35,933 nucleotides of DNA. Source: Agrococcus sp. Lineage in GTDB: Bacteria; Actinomycetota; Actinomycetes; Actinomycetales; Microbacteriaceae. Shown here piece after piece: positions 16,178 through 24,392 of this stretch. Each line of letters starts with the position of its first letter. The first letter of the stretch is position 1. Location: the NCBI GenBank assembly GCA_031178105.1, contig JAPSJX010000015.1, positions 1 to 35,933 on the forward strand, in the 5' to 3' direction. Position numbers and translations under genes: made by a program. The notes under the pieces are model-generated. The model saw only the letters and a program-made list of their open reading frames with translations, made no database searches and had not been told where the DNA came from.

Positions 16178-16216
16178 CCATCGTCGCCCGCCCGGCAGCC
16201 GGACGGGCGACGATGG
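16178..16216. terminator. Bidirectional terminator between NMO and nitrilase genes
   Basis: Perfect 13-bp arms CCATCGTCGCCCG (16178-16190) and CGGGCGACGATGG (16204-16216) flank a 13-base loop. It lies 13 bases after the NMO stop and 12 bases beyond the nitrilase stop. Confidence 0.85.
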
Positions 16217-16228
16217 ACAGCGCGGCCG

Positions 16229-17152
16229 CTACCGAGTGAAGCGGACCGACTCCGCCGCCGACTCGTTCACGGTGAGGGTGAACACGTCCGGCCGGGAGTA
16301 GTGCCCGACGGCGTCGAAGTCGAGGTGCGACCGCACCTTCGCGTCCTGATCGATCTCCGCGTAGAGGATGGTCTCCTCGTCGAAGACCGGGCCCGCCAGC
16401 ACGCGACCGGCAGGATCGATGATCACGCTGCCGCCTCGCATGAGGATGTCGCCGCCCGGCACCTCGTACTCGACCGGGTGGTCGGCCGGGAAGGCGTCGC
16501 GCGTGATGACCTGGCAGCTCGAGAGCACGAAGGTGCGCCCCTCGATCGCGATGTGCTGCATGGTCGACTGCCACGAGGGCCGGTCGTCCGCCGTCGGTGC
16601 GCAGTAGATCTGAACGCCCTTGGCGTACATCGCCTGGCGCAGCAGCGGCATGTAGTTCTCCCAGCAGATGACGGTGCCGACGCGACCCCCGGCTGTGTCC
16701 ATCGTGTCGAGGGTGGAGCCGTCACCGAAGCCCCAGACCAGGCGCTCCGTCGCGGTCGGCATGAGCTTGCGGTGCTTGCCGACCACACCTCTGCCAGGGG
16801 CGATCATGAGCGCCGTGCAGTAGAGCGTGTTGCCCAGCCGCTCGATGATCCCCATGACGAGGTGCACGCCGTGCTCGGCCGATGCGCGCTCGAGCCGCGC
16901 CACCTCGGGCCCGTCGAGCGCGACGGCGCCGCGCACGTACCGCTCGTACTCCGCGCGTCCGCTGTCGGTACGAGTGCCGATCGCGGTCCCGAACGACGTC
17001 CCTTTGGGATAGCCGCCGATGAACGCCTCTGGGAAGACCGCGAGCTCCGTGTCGTTCGCAGCCACCTCGGCGATCAGCTCCTCGGCCCGGCTGGTGGCGG
17101 CGTCGGCGTCGAACGGGACGGATGCGGCCTGGACCACAGCGACCTTGAACAC
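16229..17152 (-). CDS. Nitrilase
   Basis: Hydrolyses organic nitriles to carboxylic acids and ammonia. The 307-residue protein shows the catalytic triad of the carbon-nitrogen hydrolase superfamily: E42 in VFPEAFIGGYP, K129 in HRKLMPT, and C163 in VICWENYMPLLR. The cysteine context CWENYMP is that of true nitrilases rather than amidases. The GTG start at 17152 is chosen because GGAGGAGG lies about six bases upstream; longer forms would place that ribosome-binding site inside the gene. It follows the MHS transporter gene by 25 bases, apparently one unit, so the transporter may import the nitrile or a related acid. Confidence 0.92.
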   Translation of the reverse strand: MFKVAVVQAASVPFDADAATSRAEELIAEVAANDTELAVFPEAFIGGYPKGTSFGTAIGTRTDSGRAEYERYVRGAVALDGPEVARLERASAEHGVHLVMGIIERLGNTLYCTALMIAPGRGVVGKHRKLMPTATERLVWGFGDGSTLDTMDTAGGRVGTVICWENYMPLLRQAMYAKGVQIYCAPTADDRPSWQSTMQHIAIEGRTFVLSSCQVITRDAFPADHPVEYEVPGGDILMRGGSVIIDPAGRVLAGPVFDEETILYAEIDQDAKVRSHLDFDAVGHYSRPDVFTLTVNESAAESVRFTR

Positions 17153-17177
17153 GGCGCTCCTCCTCCGCTCGCTCGCC

Positions 17178-18503
17178 TCAGCCACGCGAGATGTCGCGAC
17201 CCTTGGTCTCCGGCAGCAGGGGCCACAGCACCGCGAGGGCGACGATGCCGACCGCGATGACGTAGAACGCCGGGGACACGAGAAGACCGGTGCCAGCCAC
17301 GAGGGCGGCCGCGATCAGGGGGCCGGGGCCCGCGAGCAGCGCGTACGCGATGTTGTAGCCGATCGCAGACCCCGTGGCACGCAGCGAGGCGGGGAAGACC
17401 TCGACGAGCAGGACGTTGTTCGTCACGGCGGTCGCGGCGACGAACAGCGCGAAGGGCACGAGACCGACGATCACGAAGAAGGGGTTGCCGGTGTTCATGA
17501 GCAGGAACGCGGGGACCGACCACAGGATGAGCCCGATGATGCCGAAGTGGTTCACCGGCTTGCGGCCCCACCGGTCGGCCGCCATGCCCATGAGCGGGTT
17601 GAACCCGACGTAGATGACCATGACAACCGCCGTCGCCCACAGCGCGTCGAAGCGCTGCATGCCGACCGCACCGGTGAGGTGGTTGTTGGCGTACGTGACG
17701 AGGTAGTAGAGCGAGACGCCGAAGATCCCCGCGAAGGCGAGCGTCATGACGAAGGCCTTGGCCTTGTCTCCGGCGCTCGTGTGCTCGATCTCGTTCGCCT
17801 TGCGCTTGCGCTCGACCTCCTCGTAGACGGGGGTGTCCTCGAGCTTGCGGCGGATGTAGACGGCGACGACCGCCATCGCGAACGACGCGACGAAGGGCAG
17901 GCGCCAGCCCCAGCCGGCGAGGGCGTCCTGGTCCATGCTGGCCGTCAGCACGACCGCGGTGAGCGTGCCGACCAGGAAGGCGAGGCCCGCCGTCGCGGTG
18001 ATGAGGCTCGCGTAGAGCCCCCGCTTGTGCTCGGGCGCGCTCTCACCGATGTAGGCGGCCGCGCTGGTCCACTCGCCGCCGACCATCATGCCCTGCAGCA
18101 GGCGCAGGACGACCACGATGATGGGCGCCGCGATCCCGATGGCCGCGTACGACGGCACGAGGCCGATGAGCGCCGTGATGATGCCCATGCCCATCACGGT
18201 GATGATGAGCACCGCACGGCGACCGAGTCGATCACCCATCGGACCGAGGATCAGTGCACCGATGGGCCGGGACAGGAAGCCGACCGCGAAGACCGCGAGG
18301 GCGGAGAGCATCTCAGCCGTGGCATCGCCCGACGGGAAGAACTGCGCGCCGATGATCGCGGCGAAGTAGCCGTAGATGGCGAAGTCGAACCACTCCATGA
18401 AGTTGCCGATGCCGACCGCGAGCATGCGCTTGCGGCGGTCGTCCTTCGTGAGCTGGCGAGGGTGGTGCTGGCCGACGTTCGCGTCGGTAGGTGCTGGCTG
18501 CAT
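17178..18503 (-). CDS. MFS transporter, MHS family (organic-acid:H+ symporter-like)
   Basis: A 441-residue, twelve-helix symporter of the metabolite:H+ family (relatives include KgtP, ProP and aromatic-acid carriers). The family opening VGIGNFMEWFDFAIYGYFAAIIG, the MGDRLGRRAVL loop and the LVEVFPASLRATGSAIGYN segment in helix 10-11 are all present. The start MQPAPT at 18503 is set by GGGAG six bases upstream, in preference to an upstream ATG at 18521. It diverges from lysR; a -10 candidate TAGTCT (18539-18544) overlaps the edge of the GntR-type operator. Together with nitrilase it probably forms an uptake and conversion unit. Confidence 0.92.
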   Translation of the reverse strand: MQPAPTDANVGQHHPRQLTKDDRRKRMLAVGIGNFMEWFDFAIYGYFAAIIGAQFFPSGDATAEMLSALAVFAVGFLSRPIGALILGPMGDRLGRRAVLIITVMGMGIITALIGLVPSYAAIGIAAPIIVVVLRLLQGMMVGGEWTSAAAYIGESAPEHKRGLYASLITATAGLAFLVGTLTAVVLTASMDQDALAGWGWRLPFVASFAMAVVAVYIRRKLEDTPVYEEVERKRKANEIEHTSAGDKAKAFVMTLAFAGIFGVSLYYLVTYANNHLTGAVGMQRFDALWATAVVMVIYVGFNPLMGMAADRWGRKPVNHFGIIGLILWSVPAFLLMNTGNPFFVIVGLVPFALFVAATAVTNNVLLVEVFPASLRATGSAIGYNIAYALLAGPGPLIAAALVAGTGLLVSPAFYVIAVGIVALAVLWPLLPETKGRDISRG

Positions 18504-18542
18504 GTGATCTCCCTTGTCCACTGCTCAGGCGCATCGTCAGAC

Positions 18543-18565
18543 TACGGTCATACCGTAATACCGTC
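18543..18565. promoter_or_regulatory. GntR-type operator between lysR and MFS gene
   Basis: Three pentamer half-sites at 8-bp spacing: ACGGT, ACCGT and ACCGT, separated by CAT and AAT. The first two form a perfect palindrome, ACGGT-CAT-ACCGT, with the GGTNNNACC core of FCD-type GntR sites. It touches the MFS -10 box (18539-18544) on one side and covers the -35 position of the lysR promoter on the other. A matching array lies upstream of gntR at 25078-25099. Confidence 0.7.
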
Positions 18566-18581
18566 CTCCCTCATCGATGAT

Positions 18582-18587
18582 TATCAT
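18582..18587 (+). promoter_or_regulatory. Leaderless promoter -10 box of lysR
   Basis: TATCAT is followed by seven bases and then the ATG at 18595. This spacing picks that ATG out of several in-frame candidates. Confidence 0.5.
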
Positions 18588-18594
18588 GAGCGCT

Positions 18595-19512
18595 ATGAAC
18601 ATGGTCGATCTGCGGCGCGTCGATCTCAACCTGCTCGTGGTGTTCCAGGTCCTCTGCCAGGAGCGGCACGTCACTCGCGCGGCGACGAAGCTCAACCTCA
18701 GCCAGAGCGCGGTGAGCGCAGCGCTCGCCCGACTGCGCACGCTCTTCGACGACCCGCTCTTCGTGCGGACGCGCGCCGGCATGACGCCCACGCCGAAGGC
18801 GCTCGCGATCTCGGCTCGGGTGGCCCCGACGCTCTCGTCGATCGTCGACCTCATCTTCGACGACGTGGCCTTCGATCCGCAGCGCACGACGCGGACGTTC
18901 CACCTGGGGATGTCGGACGACCTCGAGCTGGCCTTCGCGCCGTGGCTCATGGCGCAGAAGATCGCCGAGGGGTGGACCATCGACTTCGCCATCCACCAGA
19001 CGAACAGCACGCTCTGGCGGGACACGCTCGCCGATCCGCGCATCGACCTGGTGGCGTGCAGCACGCAGCCGCAGCAGCAGGGGGCCAGCCACCAGTCCGA
19101 GCCGTTGCTCTCCGGCCGCTACCTCTGCGTGTTCGATCCTCGGATGCTCGAGTGCTCGCAGCCGATCACGAGGCAGGAGTATCTGGATGCCCACCACGTG
19201 CGGGTGTCCTTCGACCTCCAGCGCGGCTGGGTCGACGAGCGGATGGCGGCGCTCGGCTTCCCGCGCAGGACGCTGTGCACCGTCAGCCACTTCTCCGGCC
19301 TCGGGGTCCTGCTGCAGCGCGTGCCCGCCGTCGCGACGATCCCCGAGCACGCGGCCCGCAGCGTCGCTGCGGCGAGCGGCCTGTCGACGAGTCCGGTGCC
19401 GATCGAATCCCCGCGGTTCTCGGTCTCGGCGATCTGGAGCGCCCGTGCGGACGGGTCCCCGGAGAACGCCTGGCTGCGCGCGCTCCTGCAGCGCTTCGCC
19501 GAGACGCTCTGA
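18595..19512 (+). CDS. LysR-family transcriptional regulator
   Basis: A 305-residue LysR regulator. The N-terminal winged helix-turn-helix reads VDLRRVDLNLLVVFQVLCQERHVTRAA..LSQSAVSAALARLR and is followed by the linker helix and a two-lobed substrate-binding domain from about residue 90. Four in-frame ATGs exist (18577, 18586, 18595, 18601); I chose 18595 because TATCAT lies exactly seven bases before it and none has a ribosome-binding site. It diverges from the MHS transporter and nitrilase genes, the usual arrangement for a LysR activator of those genes. Its 3' end converges on the aldehyde dehydrogenase gene with only 19 bases between the stops. Confidence 0.9.
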   Translation: MNMVDLRRVDLNLLVVFQVLCQERHVTRAATKLNLSQSAVSAALARLRTLFDDPLFVRTRAGMTPTPKALAISARVAPTLSSIVDLIFDDVAFDPQRTTRTFHLGMSDDLELAFAPWLMAQKIAEGWTIDFAIHQTNSTLWRDTLADPRIDLVACSTQPQQQGASHQSEPLLSGRYLCVFDPRMLECSQPITRQEYLDAHHVRVSFDLQRGWVDERMAALGFPRRTLCTVSHFSGLGVLLQRVPAVATIPEHAARSVAAASGLSTSPVPIESPRFSVSAIWSARADGSPENAWLRALLQRFAETL

Positions 19513-19531
19513 GCCCCGGGGACCCGGGTAG

Positions 19532-21001
19532 TCAGGCGAAGGGGTTGGGCATGAGCGTGTACTTCGTCTCGAGGTACTCGCGGATGCCCTCGGCGCCGCC
19601 CTCGCGGCCCAGTCCGGACTGCTTCACCCCGCCGAAGGGCCCGGCGGCGTTGGAGACGACGCCCACGTTCAGGCCCATCATGCCCGTGTCGATCCGGTCG
19701 ATCATCCGCTGACCGCGCTTCGCGTCCTCCGTGAAGACGTAGCCCACCAGGCCGTACTCCGTCGCGTTCGCGAGCCGCACCGCGTCGTCCTCGGTCGAGA
19801 ACCGCTGGATCGCGACCACCGGGCCGAAGATCTCCTCGATCGACACCGACATGTCGGCCGAGACCCGGTCGAGCACGGTCGGCTGGAAGAACGAGCCGGG
19901 GCCCTCGATCGCGTCGCCGCCGGTGCGCAGCTCGGCGCCCTTCGCGACCGCCTCGTCGACGAGCCGCTTCGAGTTCACGACGGCCTTGTCCTCGACGAGC
20001 GGGCCGATCGTGACACCCTCCTCCGTGCCGCGGCCGACCTTCATCGCCTGCACGCGCTCGGTGATGCGCGCCGAGAACTCGTCGGCGATCGACTCGTGCA
20101 CGATGAAGCGGTTCGCCGCCGTGCAGGCCTGCCCGATGTTGCGGAACTTCGCGAGCATCGCGCCCTCGACCGCCTTGTCGAGGTCGGCATCCTCGAACAC
20201 CACGAACGGGGCGTTGCCGCCCAGCTCCATCGACGACTTCAGCACCTTGTCCGCCGCCTGCTTCAGCAGCTGCACCCCCACAGGCGTCGAGCCCGTGAAC
20301 GACACCTTGCGGAGCCGGTCGTCCGACATGAGCCGCTCGGAGAGCGCGCCGGTCGCCGTGGTCGTCACGACGTTCACGACGCCCTTCGGCAGCCCGGCCT
20401 CCTCCAGCAGGCCCACGAGCGCGAGCGTCGTCAGCGGCGTGAGCGTCGCGGGCTTCACGACCGCCGTGCAGCCCGCCGCGAGCGCGGGCGCGATCTTGCG
20501 GGTCGCCATCGCCAGCGGGAAGTTCCACGGGGTGATCAGGTAGCACGGGCCCACCGGCCGGTTCGTGACGATCATCTGCCCCGTGCCCTCCGGGGTCATC
20601 GTGTAGCGGCCATCGATGCGCACCGCCTCCTCCGAGAACCAGCGCAGGAACTCACCGCCGTACGCGACCTCCCCGCGCGCCTCCGCGAGCGGCTTGCCCA
20701 TCTCCAGCGTCATCAGCAGCGCGAACTCCTCCTTGCGCTCCTGCAGCAGATCGAACGCCTTCCGCAGGATCTCCCCGCGCACCCGCGCGGGCGTCCGACC
20801 CCATGACTCCTGCGCCTCCGACGCCGCATCGAGCGCACGCACACCATCGGCGACCGACGCGTTCGCGATCGTCTTGATGACCTCGCCCGTCGCGGGATCG
20901 CGCACGTCGATCGTGCCGTCCTCCCCCTCGATCCACTCGCCGCCGATGAACAGGCGGCCGCGGACGGCGTCGAGGACCTGGGATTCGCTGGTCGCAGTCA
21001 T
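19532..21001 (-). CDS. NAD(P)-dependent succinate-semialdehyde dehydrogenase-like
   Basis: Oxidises an aldehyde to the carboxylate; the closest recognisable type is succinate-semialdehyde dehydrogenase. The 489-residue protein has the ALDH-fold residues N160 (LITPWNFPL), E259 (MELGGNAPF) and C293 (NIGQACTAANRF), plus the FTGSTPVG cofactor loop. The start at 21001 follows AAGGAG by five bases. It is the last gene of the gntR operon, 25 bases after the alpha/beta hydrolase stop. In this setting its substrate could be the semialdehyde made by the hydroxyacid dehydrogenase gene upstream, giving a route lactone, hydroxyacid, semialdehyde, diacid. That pathway is inferred. Confidence 0.9.
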   Translation of the reverse strand: MTATSESQVLDAVRGRLFIGGEWIEGEDGTIDVRDPATGEVIKTIANASVADGVRALDAASEAQESWGRTPARVRGEILRKAFDLLQERKEEFALLMTLEMGKPLAEARGEVAYGGEFLRWFSEEAVRIDGRYTMTPEGTGQMIVTNRPVGPCYLITPWNFPLAMATRKIAPALAAGCTAVVKPATLTPLTTLALVGLLEEAGLPKGVVNVVTTTATGALSERLMSDDRLRKVSFTGSTPVGVQLLKQAADKVLKSSMELGGNAPFVVFEDADLDKAVEGAMLAKFRNIGQACTAANRFIVHESIADEFSARITERVQAMKVGRGTEEGVTIGPLVEDKAVVNSKRLVDEAVAKGAELRTGGDAIEGPGSFFQPTVLDRVSADMSVSIEEIFGPVVAIQRFSTEDDAVRLANATEYGLVGYVFTEDAKRGQRMIDRIDTGMMGLNVGVVSNAAGPFGGVKQSGLGREGGAEGIREYLETKYTLMPNPFA

Positions 21002-21026
21002 GAGGACTCCTTGCGTCATGGTGTGG

Positions 21027-22253
21027 TCAGGTCGTGGATGGAGTGGGGCCGGCTGAGGCGGCGAGGATCCGTTGGATCGCAGGTTCAAGATATCTCGCGA
21101 AGCGTGCGGGGTCCTCGGCATGGGGGAAGTGCCCGAGCTCCGGCATGAGCTCGAACGAGCTGTTGGGGATGCGGGCGGCGAGCGAGCGCGACGCCGCCGG
21201 CGGCACGCTCGTGTCGAAGGCGCCCGACAGCACGGCGACGTGCGGGCTCGACCGCAGCAGGAGGTGCTCGACCTCGGCGAGATCCCACTGCTGGTAGCCG
21301 GTGATGTCCGCGTCGTAGGCGCCGTAGCCGCCGCTGGAGTAGCCCCACCACACGCGGTCGCGGTGCTCGATCGGGGAGGCGGGACTCATGAGGCCGTACG
21401 TCCACTCGGGCACGTGCACCGCCTGGTTCACGAGCGCCGAGCGCAGCGCGGGCGTGCTCCTGCCAGCGACGCTCGGGCCCGCCTGGCACGAGACGGCACC
21501 GGCGAAGCGGTCGGGGTGCAGCGCGATCGCACGGACGACGGCGGCGCCGGCCATCGACGGGCCGACGAGGATCGGCCGCTCGAGCGCGAGCGCGTCGGCG
21601 ATGGCGACGATGAGCGCAGTGTAGCCGGCGGGATCGAGGCGGTACTCCACCGGATCGACGCCGCGCACGGGCATCGACTTGCCGTGCCAGGGCAGGTCGA
21701 CCGCGATGAGCTCGAACCGGTCGGTGAGATCGGTGTCGGTGACGAGCCCGTGATACTGACTGGAGTCGCTGCCGGCGGTCGCGAGGCACAGCAGCTGCCG
21801 CCCCGAGCCGGCTCGCTCGACGTAGACGTCCGAAGCGCCGAGCGGCCCGTCGACGCGCACGTAGGAGCCGCGCATGGAGAGCGGTCGCCGCTCCCCTGCC
21901 GCGACGACGCGCGCCTCCGGCCGGAGCGCCTCGACGAGCCGGCGAACGAGCTGCAGGTGCTGCGCGAAGGCGAGCTCGTCGCCCTGCACGACGGCTCGGC
22001 CGTCTCGCCGCATCGCGAGCACGTGCTGGTCGCCCGGCCCGGGCGCCGCGGCGAGGAGCCGGCACCAGTCGGCGTCCGCGAGGCGGATGCTGAAGTCCGA
22101 GGTCCCGCCGGCGTGGACCTCGCCGCCGACGATGCGCACGACCTGCGTGCCGGAGTCGTCGACCAGGCCGATCGAGACATCCGCGCCTCGGCCCATCGCG
22201 CGCAGCCGGGCATCGCTCCGGACTGCCGCCACCACGTCCGGGGGCAGGCTCAC
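21027..22253 (-). CDS. Alpha/beta hydrolase with N-terminal SCP2-like domain
   Basis: A 408-residue protein with two parts. Residues 1 to about 115 resemble a sterol-carrier/SCP2-like domain (FSIRLADADWCRLLAAA, then MRRDGRAVVQGDELAFAQHLQ). Residues from about 140 form an alpha/beta hydrolase with nucleophile S233, acid D347 (SGAFD) and H375 (ELGHFPH). The nucleophile elbow is GPSMA rather than the usual GxSxG, with a glycine one position later. The oxyanion region CLATAGSDSSQYHG lacks the common HG motif. It overlaps the lactonase-like gene by four bases. Ester, lactone or thioester hydrolysis is possible; the N-terminal domain suggests a hydrophobic or CoA-like substrate. Confidence 0.8.
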   Translation of the reverse strand: MSLPPDVVAAVRSDARLRAMGRGADVSIGLVDDSGTQVVRIVGGEVHAGGTSDFSIRLADADWCRLLAAAPGPGDQHVLAMRRDGRAVVQGDELAFAQHLQLVRRLVEALRPEARVVAAGERRPLSMRGSYVRVDGPLGASDVYVERAGSGRQLLCLATAGSDSSQYHGLVTDTDLTDRFELIAVDLPWHGKSMPVRGVDPVEYRLDPAGYTALIVAIADALALERPILVGPSMAGAAVVRAIALHPDRFAGAVSCQAGPSVAGRSTPALRSALVNQAVHVPEWTYGLMSPASPIEHRDRVWWGYSSGGYGAYDADITGYQQWDLAEVEHLLLRSSPHVAVLSGAFDTSVPPAASRSLAARIPNSSFELMPELGHFPHAEDPARFARYLEPAIQRILAASAGPTPSTT

Positions 22254-23050
22254 GACTGCCGTCCGATCACGCCCGCGAGGCCGGGCAGCGGATCGCCGAG
22301 CGGCTCGAGGGTCGCAAGCGTCCCCGCGTCGTGCCCCGTCAGCACGTGGACGGCGTCACTGCGCCGGATGCGGTCGAGCACGCGGTAGGACTGCGGCACG
22401 TCGGCCATGGAGACGAACGGCATGTCGCGCTCGAGCTCCTCGACGAAGTGCGCGGCGTCGCTCGCGATGAGCACGCGGCCCGCGCTCGTCTCGACCGACA
22501 CCATCGCCTGACCGGGCGTATGTCCTCCGACCTCGAGCAGCTCGACGCCGTCGGCGATGCGGTCCGTGCCGCTGAAGGGCCGGAGCCGCCCCTCGTCCTC
22601 GATGCGCCGCAGCTCGTCGACCTCGGCGGGGTCCCCGAAGTGCGAGAAGAGGGGCCTGCTCGCGATGTCGCTGCGCCAGAAGTCGAGCTCCGCCTGAGCG
22701 ATGTGGACAGGTGATGACGTGAACGCGGGCAGGTTGCCGATGTGATCGTAGTGCGCGTGGGTCACGACGACCGGTACACCGGAGGTCGGCTCGACCCCGA
22801 GTCGTCGCAGCGCGTCCACGGGATCGATCAGCACCTCGCGCCCGCGCGACGCCGCCCCCGCGGCCGAGTAGCCGGTGTCGACGACGATCGCCTCGTCGCC
22901 GCGGCGCAGCACCCACAGGAAGTAGTCGAGCGTGAAGGGGCCGTCCTCCTCCCCGTAGAACGGGTAGTTGAGGAACACCTCGCTCCGTCGTGCGTCGCGC
23001 GTGCCGTGCCGCACGACCACGACCTCCCACGGGCGCTGCTCCGTCGCCAT
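22250..23050 (-). CDS. Metallo-beta-lactamase fold hydrolase, AHL-lactonase-like
   Basis: A 266-residue dinuclear-zinc hydrolase resembling the N-acyl-homoserine lactonase group (AiiA/BlcC type). The metal set is complete: H98, H100, D102 and H103 in THAHYDHIGN, a later His in GGHTPGQ, Asp in IASDAAHF and His in LTGHDAG. The N-terminal segment YPFYGEEDGPFTLDYFLWVLRRGDEAIVVDTGY is typical of that group. The chosen start MATEQR lies at 23050. It would open a lactone ring to a hydroxyacid. Its companions in the operon are a hydroxyacid dehydrogenase and a semialdehyde dehydrogenase, which favours a nutritional lactone over signal degradation, though quorum quenching remains possible. Confidence 0.88.
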   Translation of the reverse strand: MATEQRPWEVVVVRHGTRDARRSEVFLNYPFYGEEDGPFTLDYFLWVLRRGDEAIVVDTGYSAAGAASRGREVLIDPVDALRRLGVEPTSGVPVVVTHAHYDHIGNLPAFTSSPVHIAQAELDFWRSDIASRPLFSHFGDPAEVDELRRIEDEGRLRPFSGTDRIADGVELLEVGGHTPGQAMVSVETSAGRVLIASDAAHFVEELERDMPFVSMADVPQSYRVLDRIRRSDAVHVLTGHDAGTLATLEPLGDPLPGLAGVIGRQS

Positions 23051-23076
23051 CCTGATCCCTGCTGTCTGCGAGGCCG

Positions 23077-23496
23077 CTACTGACCGGAGCCGGAGCCGCC
23101 CTGGTGGACGGCGACGGTCGGCTCGATGCCCTCCGCGCCGACGACCTCGCGCCACGCGTCGAAGCCAGCCTGGAAGGCGACGATCCCCGCTTCGGGCAGC
23201 GAGATCTCGATGGCCTCGAGGATCTCGGTCGGTGAGAGGCCGAGGTCGAGGGCGACGCGGATGTGCGACTGGATGTGGCCCTTGGAGGCCCGCATGACCG
23301 TGAGGGAGACGATGAAGATCAGCTCCTTCGTCTTGCGGTCCAGGGTGCGCTGGTCGAGGTACGCGGCCGACACGACGTGGTTCGCGGCCTGCAGCACCGG
23401 GAAGTCGTGCTTCGCCATGACCTTGTGGTAGTCGAGGACGTAGCCGCGCTTGCGCGCCATGTCGTCGATGTACTCCTGCGGATCCGTGGTGGTCAT
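23077..23496 (-). CDS. Carboxymuconolactone decarboxylase family protein
   Basis: A 139-residue, all-helical protein of the CMD/AhpD-like family. The core runs LDRKTKELIFIVSLTVMRASKGHIQSHIRVALDLGLSPTEILEAIE, with the characteristic His-rich helix. The CxxC redox pair of AhpD-type peroxidases is absent (KGHIQSH in its place), so it is not a thiol peroxidase; a decarboxylase-like or isomerase-like role is more likely, substrate unknown. Its ATG overlaps the dehydrogenase stop by four bases (ATGA). The Gly/Ser-rich C-terminal tail ends 26 bases before the lactonase-like gene. Confidence 0.88.
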   Translation of the reverse strand: MTTTDPQEYIDDMARKRGYVLDYHKVMAKHDFPVLQAANHVVSAAYLDQRTLDRKTKELIFIVSLTVMRASKGHIQSHIRVALDLGLSPTEILEAIEISLPEAGIVAFQAGFDAWREVVGAEGIEPTVAVHQGGSGSGQ

Positions 23497-24392
23497 CCGT
23501 GCTGCCCTTCGTCGATGGTGATGCCGGTCGCCTGCTGGTAGACGCGCGCGATCTCGGTGTGGTCGGGGTGCTCGCCGAGGCCGCCGCGACCCGCGGACAG
23601 CGCGTCGAACGCGGCGGCGGTGACGGGCGTGAAGCCCACCTCGTCTGCCATCCGCCTGGCGATCGCCATGTCCTTCAGCATCAGGTCATAGGCGAACTTC
23701 GATGCGTAGGTGCCCGGCAGGATGTGCTGCGGGAACTTCACCTGCGTGGCCTGGCTCATGCCGGTCGAGGCGTTCAGCACCTCGACCATCGAGCTGGGCT
23801 CGATGCCGTAGCGCTTCGCGACCAGGACCGCTTCGGTCGCGGCCGCGATGTTCGTCGCGCTGACGAGGTTGTTGAGCGCCTTCGCGGCGTGACCGGCTCC
23901 GGCCGGCCCGACGTGCACGATCGAGGCTCCGACGGTCTCGAGGTGCGGCATCGCGCGCGCCACCGCGTTCTCGTCACCGCCGACCATGATCGTGAGCTCA
24001 CCGGTGTGCGCCTTCGCGATGCCGCCCGAGACGGGTGCGTCGACGTAGTCGATGCCACGTCCGGCAGCCGCTGCGGCCAGCGAACGGGTGCTCGCGGGCT
24101 CGCTCGAGCCCATGTCGATCACCAGGGCGCCCGAGTCCAGGCGATCGAGCAGTCCGCCGTCCCCTACCAGCGCCTCCTCGACGTGGGCGCTGGTCGGGAG
24201 CATGAGGATGACCGTTCCGATGCCGGCGCCCTCGGCCGCGAGCTCCGCGACAGGCTCGGCTCGCGAGTCGTCGGCGACCGCGCTCACGGCTGCCGGGAAC
24301 ACGTCGAAGACCCGGGTCGGGAAGCGCTCGGCGTGGAGCCGCGCCATCGGTGCGCCCATGCGTCCGAGGCCCAGGAAGAGGGTGTCACTCAT
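23493..24392 (-). CDS. Beta-hydroxyacid dehydrogenase (HIBADH/GLYR family)
   Basis: A 299-residue NAD(P)-dependent dehydrogenase of the 3-hydroxyisobutyrate dehydrogenase family, which also contains glyoxylate/succinic-semialdehyde reductases and gamma-hydroxybutyrate dehydrogenases. The Rossmann motif is FLGLGRMGAPMA at the N-terminus; the substrate loop DAPVSGG holds S122, and the catalytic lysine is K171 in GAGHAAKALNN. It overlaps gntR and the CMD gene by four bases each, so it is translationally coupled in the operon. Conversion of a hydroxyacid to a semialdehyde would feed the aldehyde dehydrogenase at the operon end. Confidence 0.9.
   Translation of the reverse strand: MSDTLFLGLGRMGAPMARLHAERFPTRVFDVFPAAVSAVADDSRAEPVAELAAEGAGIGTVILMLPTSAHVEEALVGDGGLLDRLDSGALVIDMGSSEPASTRSLAAAAAGRGIDYVDAPVSGGIAKAHTGELTIMVGGDENAVARAMPHLETVGASIVHVGPAGAGHAAKALNNLVSATNIAAATEAVLVAKRYGIEPSSMVEVLNASTGMSQATQVKFPQHILPGTYASKFAYDLMLKDMAIARRMADEVGFTPVTAAAFDALSAGRGGLGEHPDHTEIARVYQQATGITIDEGQHG

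Noticed and set aside
19187-19531. A 114-codon plus-strand frame inside the lysR gene
   Set aside because: Frame-shifted shadow of lysR with Arg/Ser/Pro-rich composition and no start signal.
22250-23050. Calling the metallo-hydrolase a quorum-quenching AiiA enzyme outright
   Set aside because: Metal ligands fit, but the operon contains dehydrogenases for the downstream acid, so a nutritional lactone is at least as likely; sequence alone cannot decide.
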